Source: an uncultured Selenomonadales bacterium
GTDB lineage: Bacteria; Bacillota_C; Negativicutes; Selenomonadales; Selenomonadaceae
Reading direction: 5' to 3'
Length of the DNA stretch: 7,911 bases
Assembly (NCBI GenBank): GCA_947302675.1
Contig: CAMYWI010000050.1
Span: forward strand, 1-7,911
Position 1 is the first letter of the stretch. Each line of letters opens with the position of its first letter. Below the pieces are notes generated by a model. That model had not been told where the DNA came from. It saw only the letters and a program-made list of their open reading frames with translations, and ran no database searches. The position numbers and the translations under genes are program-made. This document shows, piece after piece, positions 4,668 to 7,911 of this stretch.

Positions 4668-6704
4668 TTAGGGACTGAAACTAACTTTAACCGTCGTGCC
4701 TCTGTCGACAAGTTCGCCCGCGCCAATGCTCTGACTGACCGCAAAGCCCGAACCTTCCACCTCAAAACTTATGCCCGCCTCGTTGGCAAGCCGCGCAGAT
4801 TCGCGAATGCTCTTGCCGTAAAATTCGGGGACGCGAGCAATTTCCGGCGCGAGTTCTTCTTTGGGCGGCTCAATTTTTGGCTCAATCTCTTTAGGACTCT
4901 GCGCGGGCATGAAACTTTGAATTGCGGCGTCGCCCTCGCCGATTTGCGCGTCCAACTCGTCCGAATCCAAACCAAGCGGTGCGTCGCTCGGCTCAATCCT
5001 AAGATAGCGAAAGACTTGAGAAAAAATTCTACTGGCAACGGGCGCGGCAATCTGTCCGCCGTAAAAAGCTCCGTACGGGTCATCGATTATAACCAACAAC
5101 GCAATCTGCGGACTTTCAACCGGCGCGAAACCGCAAAACGACGCGATATATCTGCCCTCGCTGTAGCCGGAGCCGTCCTCGTTGACCTTTTGCGCGGTGC
5201 CGGTCTTGCCCGCTATCCTGTAGCCGCGAACAGACGCCTTGCCGCCGCCGCCCGTCGCAACGACCTGTTCAAGCAAGCCGATCAGTGTTTTGTCGCTCGC
5301 CGTGTCAATCGTGCGCCGAACTTCCTCAATATGCGTCTCGGAATAAGTCGTGCCGTTCGCGTTCTTTATCGTCTTGACAATGTGCGGCTTGAGTAAAATC
5401 CCGTCGTTGGCAATCGCACAAAACGCTGTGATAAGTTGCAGGGGCGTCACCGCGATACTTTGACCAATCGCCATCGTCGCAATGTCGGAGTCAACCATTT
5501 CATCGGGCGAATATAAAATGCCCGCCTCTTCGCCAGGTAACTCAATTCCCGTCGGCTCGCCAAAGCCAAAAAGTCTCGCGTAGCTGATTAACTTATCCGC
5601 GCCCAACTCCAAACCGACAAGCGCAAAACCCGTGTTCAACGACTGCTTGACGACGTCCGCGAAAGTCACCGTGCCAAAGCTTGAGCCGTTCCAGTTCTGA
5701 ATTTTTTTGCCGGAAACCATGACATAGCCTGGATCGACGAAAACTTGATTAGGCGCGACAATTCCCTCCTGCAACGCCGCACCCGCCACGACCGCTTTAA
5801 ACGTGGAGCCTGGCTCGTAAATGTAGGAGACGGCACGATTTTTCCAAACCTCTTGTTCGTAATCCCAAAAGCGATTTGGATTGTACGTCGGACGATTAGC
5901 CATTGCCAGAATCTCGCCCGTGCGCGGGTCCATTGCAATACAAGTTATCGCAAGCGGACTACTCTCCGCCATTGCCCTATCCAATTCCTGCTCGACGATA
6001 AATTGAATCGCGCCGTCAATCGTCAGCTGAATCGTCTTGCACCTGTCGCCTTGATAGCCGTGTTGAGCAAAGATTGATTCAAGAATCGGGCGCTCGCGCG
6101 TGTCGGCGTAGATAAATGACTCGGTGACTTCGCCTTTGATATATTTGTCGAGAGCCTGTTCGATACCGTCAAGCCCCTTGTCGTCCGTACCAACGAAACC
6201 GAGAACATTTGCCGCAAGCACGTCGTTTGGATAATAGCGTTTAGCCTCGTCGCGAAAGCCGAGACAAACCGCGTAGCCTTTCTCGCGAATCAACGCGCGA
6301 ATCGCCTCATACTCCGCTTGCTCCAAACGCCGCTTGACCCACGAAAAGCCGCCGCCGACTGCTATATCTTCCAAAATCTCTTCTTCCGTCTTGTCGACGA
6401 GCGGCGATAAATCTTTTGCCAACTGCGCGGGATTTTCAACGTGATTGGGGTCGACGAACAGCGATTTGGTCATTGTGCTGACGGCAAGTTCGCGCCCGTT
6501 CCTGTCGACGATTGCACCGCGCGGCGACTGCACCGAATAATCATGCCCGACTTGCCAACGCATACGCTCGGCGAGTTCGCTACCTTGAACAAGTTGCAAA
6601 TAGCCGTAGCGCACGACGACCATTCCCATTAACACCAGCAAGATAACGACCAGCCGCGTCGTCCGCGCTTTAAGAAATGCCCTGTCTTTTTTTTCTTCTG
6701 CCAT
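4668..6704 (-). CDS. Class B penicillin-binding protein (FtsI/SpoVD-like transpeptidase) with C-terminal PASTA domain
   Basis: This 678-residue protein is a monofunctional peptidoglycan DD-transpeptidase acting at the outer face of the cytoplasmic membrane, probably in septal or cell-shape wall synthesis. A short basic cytoplasmic tail precedes one membrane span (about 17-38). The PBP dimerisation/pedestal domain follows (SPRGAIVDRNG at 60-70 is typical). The transpeptidase domain holds all three active-site motifs: STFK (nucleophile S300, K303), SLN (355-357) and KTGT (500-503). GIELPGE and the TMAIGQSIAVTPLQL stretch are characteristic of the FtsI/SpoVD group. A Pro/Glu-rich linker (about 595-622) leads to a single PASTA domain (623-678). 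ATG 6704 lies 2 nt after the telA stop with only a weak SD, suggesting translational coupling. Neighbours are not the usual division and cell wall (dcw) cluster genes, so this may be an additional paralogue. Length and motifs are normal and the gene looks intact. Confidence 0.95.
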   Translation of the reverse strand: MAEEKKDRAFLKARTTRLVVILLVLMGMVVVRYGYLQLVQGSELAERMRWQVGHDYSVQSPRGAIVDRNGRELAVSTMTKSLFVDPNHVENPAQLAKDLSPLVDKTEEEILEDIAVGGGFSWVKRRLEQAEYEAIRALIREKGYAVCLGFRDEAKRYYPNDVLAANVLGFVGTDDKGLDGIEQALDKYIKGEVTESFIYADTRERPILESIFAQHGYQGDRCKTIQLTIDGAIQFIVEQELDRAMAESSPLAITCIAMDPRTGEILAMANRPTYNPNRFWDYEQEVWKNRAVSYIYEPGSTFKAVVAGAALQEGIVAPNQVFVDPGYVMVSGKKIQNWNGSSFGTVTFADVVKQSLNTGFALVGLELGADKLISYARLFGFGEPTGIELPGEEAGILYSPDEMVDSDIATMAIGQSIAVTPLQLITAFCAIANDGILLKPHIVKTIKNANGTTYSETHIEEVRRTIDTASDKTLIGLLEQVVATGGGGKASVRGYRIAGKTGTAQKVNEDGSGYSEGRYIASFCGFAPVESPQIALLVIIDDPYGAFYGGQIAAPVASRIFSQVFRYLRIEPSDAPLGLDSDELDAQIGEGDAAIQSFMPAQSPKEIEPKIEPPKEELAPEIARVPEFYGKSIRESARLANEAGISFEVEGSGFAVSQSIGAGELVDRGTTVKVSFSP

Positions 6705-6706
6705 GT

Positions 6707-7864
6707 TTAAGCTCGCGTCGCGTTTTTAAGGAGTGCGTCTTTGAGCCGCCCCTCAATCGCGACTAGTTCCTTTTCTGCCGCCTGACGTTTTTGCCGCCCC
6801 TCGTGCTGAATTCGGAGCGTTTCTTCAATCGTCGAGATTAAATCTTCGTTGACTTTTTTAACGGTATCAATGTCGACAATGCCGCGCTCGTTCGCCTTCG
6901 CCGTGTCGATTGAATTTTGCTTGAGCATTTCGGCGTTGCGCTTGAGCAGGTCGTTGGTTGCGTCGCTGACGGCGCGTTGAAGTTCAATAACTTCTCTCTG
7001 GCGCGACAAGCCGAGCGCGATAACCATTTGATTTTTCCAAAGCGGGATTGTGTGATAAATCGCCGACTGCACGCGGTCGATTAAAACGCGGTCATTGTTT
7101 TGAATCAAACGAATTTGCGGCGCGGTTTGGATTGCGAGCGTCTTGCTGAGCTTGAGGTCGTGAAGTTTTTTCTCGAAACGGTCAACGCTCTGTTCAAAAT
7201 CGCTGACGACTTGAACCGCCATAGGGTCACCGCTTGCCGCCGCCTGTTCGCGAAGTTTAGGCAAGGTGACGTTGCGCATCTCTTCCAATTTCTCTTCGCC
7301 CGCGCGGATATAAAGCTGCAAGTCCTTGAAGTAGCTGAGATTTTTTTGATAAAGCGTATCGTACATGACGACATCTTCCATCATCTTGACTTTGGAACTT
7401 TCAAGCCCCGCCTGAATTTTTTCGACCTGCGTGGAAAGTTTTTCATAGCCCTGCATAATATCATCGGCCTTGTTGACGAGCGAGCCGATAATCGGAATGT
7501 TGCTGAGAAAACTGCCGCCGCTCTTCTTTGTAACGTCGAAACCTTTGACCTTGCCGACAAGATCGTTGAGCAGGACGCCGACTTCGCCCGAATCTTTAGC
7601 GCGGACTTTGGCGAGAATGCTATCTGAGAACTGCGCGATTTCCTTCTGCGCGGGCGCACCGAAATTCAGCGGCATACTCGAATCCATGAAGTTAATGCCT
7701 TCCTTAATCGACTGAACTTTTTCGAGTTCGGCGGGCGTGAGGTTCTCGACTTGCTGAGTTACCTTTTCGATTTCCTTAGCGGGTTCGACGGGAGTCACCG
7801 CCTGACTTTCCGACGAGGCGGCTTTTTTTTGTGCCAACAAATCATTGAGATTTATATCTGCCAT
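6707..7864 (-). CDS. telA: TelA/KlaA family protein (toxic anion resistance)
   Basis: This 385-residue protein is a soluble, largely helical, probable cytoplasmic member of the TelA family (PF05816). Founding members were linked to tellurite resistance; the biochemical role is not settled, and many homologues sit in general stress or envelope contexts. Conserved features are the middle FLSNIPIIGSLVNKADDIM stretch (119-137), long coiled-coil segments, and the family core TAPQIRLIQNNDRVLIDRVQ (247-266) followed by IPLWKNQMVIALGL (273-286). The C-terminal 100 residues are charged and helical. ATG 7864 is preceded by AAGGAG (7880-7875) about 10 nt upstream. A possible -10 box TAAAAT (7888-7883, minus strand) without a good -35 lies just before it, so a promoter there is only tentative. 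It is the first gene in the window of a three-gene minus-strand operon; the PBP start follows its stop by 2 nt. Confidence 0.92.
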   Translation of the reverse strand: MADINLNDLLAQKKAASSESQAVTPVEPAKEIEKVTQQVENLTPAELEKVQSIKEGINFMDSSMPLNFGAPAQKEIAQFSDSILAKVRAKDSGEVGVLLNDLVGKVKGFDVTKKSGGSFLSNIPIIGSLVNKADDIMQGYEKLSTQVEKIQAGLESSKVKMMEDVVMYDTLYQKNLSYFKDLQLYIRAGEEKLEEMRNVTLPKLREQAAASGDPMAVQVVSDFEQSVDRFEKKLHDLKLSKTLAIQTAPQIRLIQNNDRVLIDRVQSAIYHTIPLWKNQMVIALGLSRQREVIELQRAVSDATNDLLKRNAEMLKQNSIDTAKANERGIVDIDTVKKVNEDLISTIEETLRIQHEGRQKRQAAEKELVAIEGRLKDALLKNATRA

Positions 7865-7911
7865 TTTTATCTCTCTCCTTGTATTTTATGCAACGGATTG
7901 TTGAGTAGTAG

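Noticed and set aside
4655..4765. Upstream extension of the secreted-protein gene to 4765
   Set aside because: The extra 37 residues overlap the PBP PASTA coding sequence and would bury a clear signal peptide; ATG 4654 has a well-placed SD.
4551..5396. 281-codon open frame on the plus strand
   Set aside because: It lies antisense to the PBP gene, which has all its active-site motifs; the translation is Arg/Ala/Asn-rich with no recognisable domain, a shadow of codon bias.
7100..7627. 175-codon plus-strand open frame
   Set aside because: Antisense to the conserved telA core, with no ribosome binding site or family signature seen.

Overview
The window carries five protein-coding genes, plus an IS200/IS605-type insertion sequence with a decayed tnpB. 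The likely source is an anaerobic diderm Firmicute of the Negativicutes (Selenomonas-like). This rests on three impressions: the two family-2 glycosyltransferases resemble surface-polysaccharide enzymes of that group; Firmicute-type telA and PASTA-PBP genes stand beside an exported FlgT/LPP20-like protein of a type usual in diderms; and the TnpB resembles Clostridium/Negativicutes forms. The taxonomic call is inference.

Left part, plus strand (1-3645). An intergenic stretch (1-272) holds a good promoter (TTGCAA-17-TATAGT) for the first glycosyltransferase (279-1415). A 1.1-kb element lies in the opposite orientation at about 1380-2489, and a second, paralogous glycosyltransferase follows (2515-3645). 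The element ends are unusually readable. Each has a subterminal hairpin; the right one has an unpaired base of the kind TnpA_Y1 transposases recognise, and the left one keeps an AAAG guide-like tetranucleotide. A TTAC target lies just outside the left end. Removing 1380-2489 in silico restores a stop codon for the first glycosyltransferase two codons after the junction, 16 nt before the ATG of the second. The pair was therefore probably a tight two-gene operon that the element entered at the last codons of gene 1. Today the last 11 residues and the stop codon of gene 1 come from the transposon end.

The element encodes no TnpA. Its tnpB has an in-frame TGA and an internal frameshifting deletion that removes the RuvC-II region, but both ends and the 3' (omega-RNA-like) segment remain.

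Right part, minus strand (7864-3635). A compact operon runs telA (toxic anion resistance family), then a class B penicillin-binding protein with a C-terminal PASTA domain, then a secreted three-part protein with a FlgT/LPP20-like N-terminal region. Spacings are 2 nt and 13 nt. The last gene overlaps the end of the second glycosyltransferase by 11 bp tail-to-tail, with no visible terminator. Together the window suggests an envelope-related locus (surface glycan synthesis, septal/wall peptidoglycan transpeptidation, an exported envelope protein). The strongest unusual signal is the transposon/operon junction.
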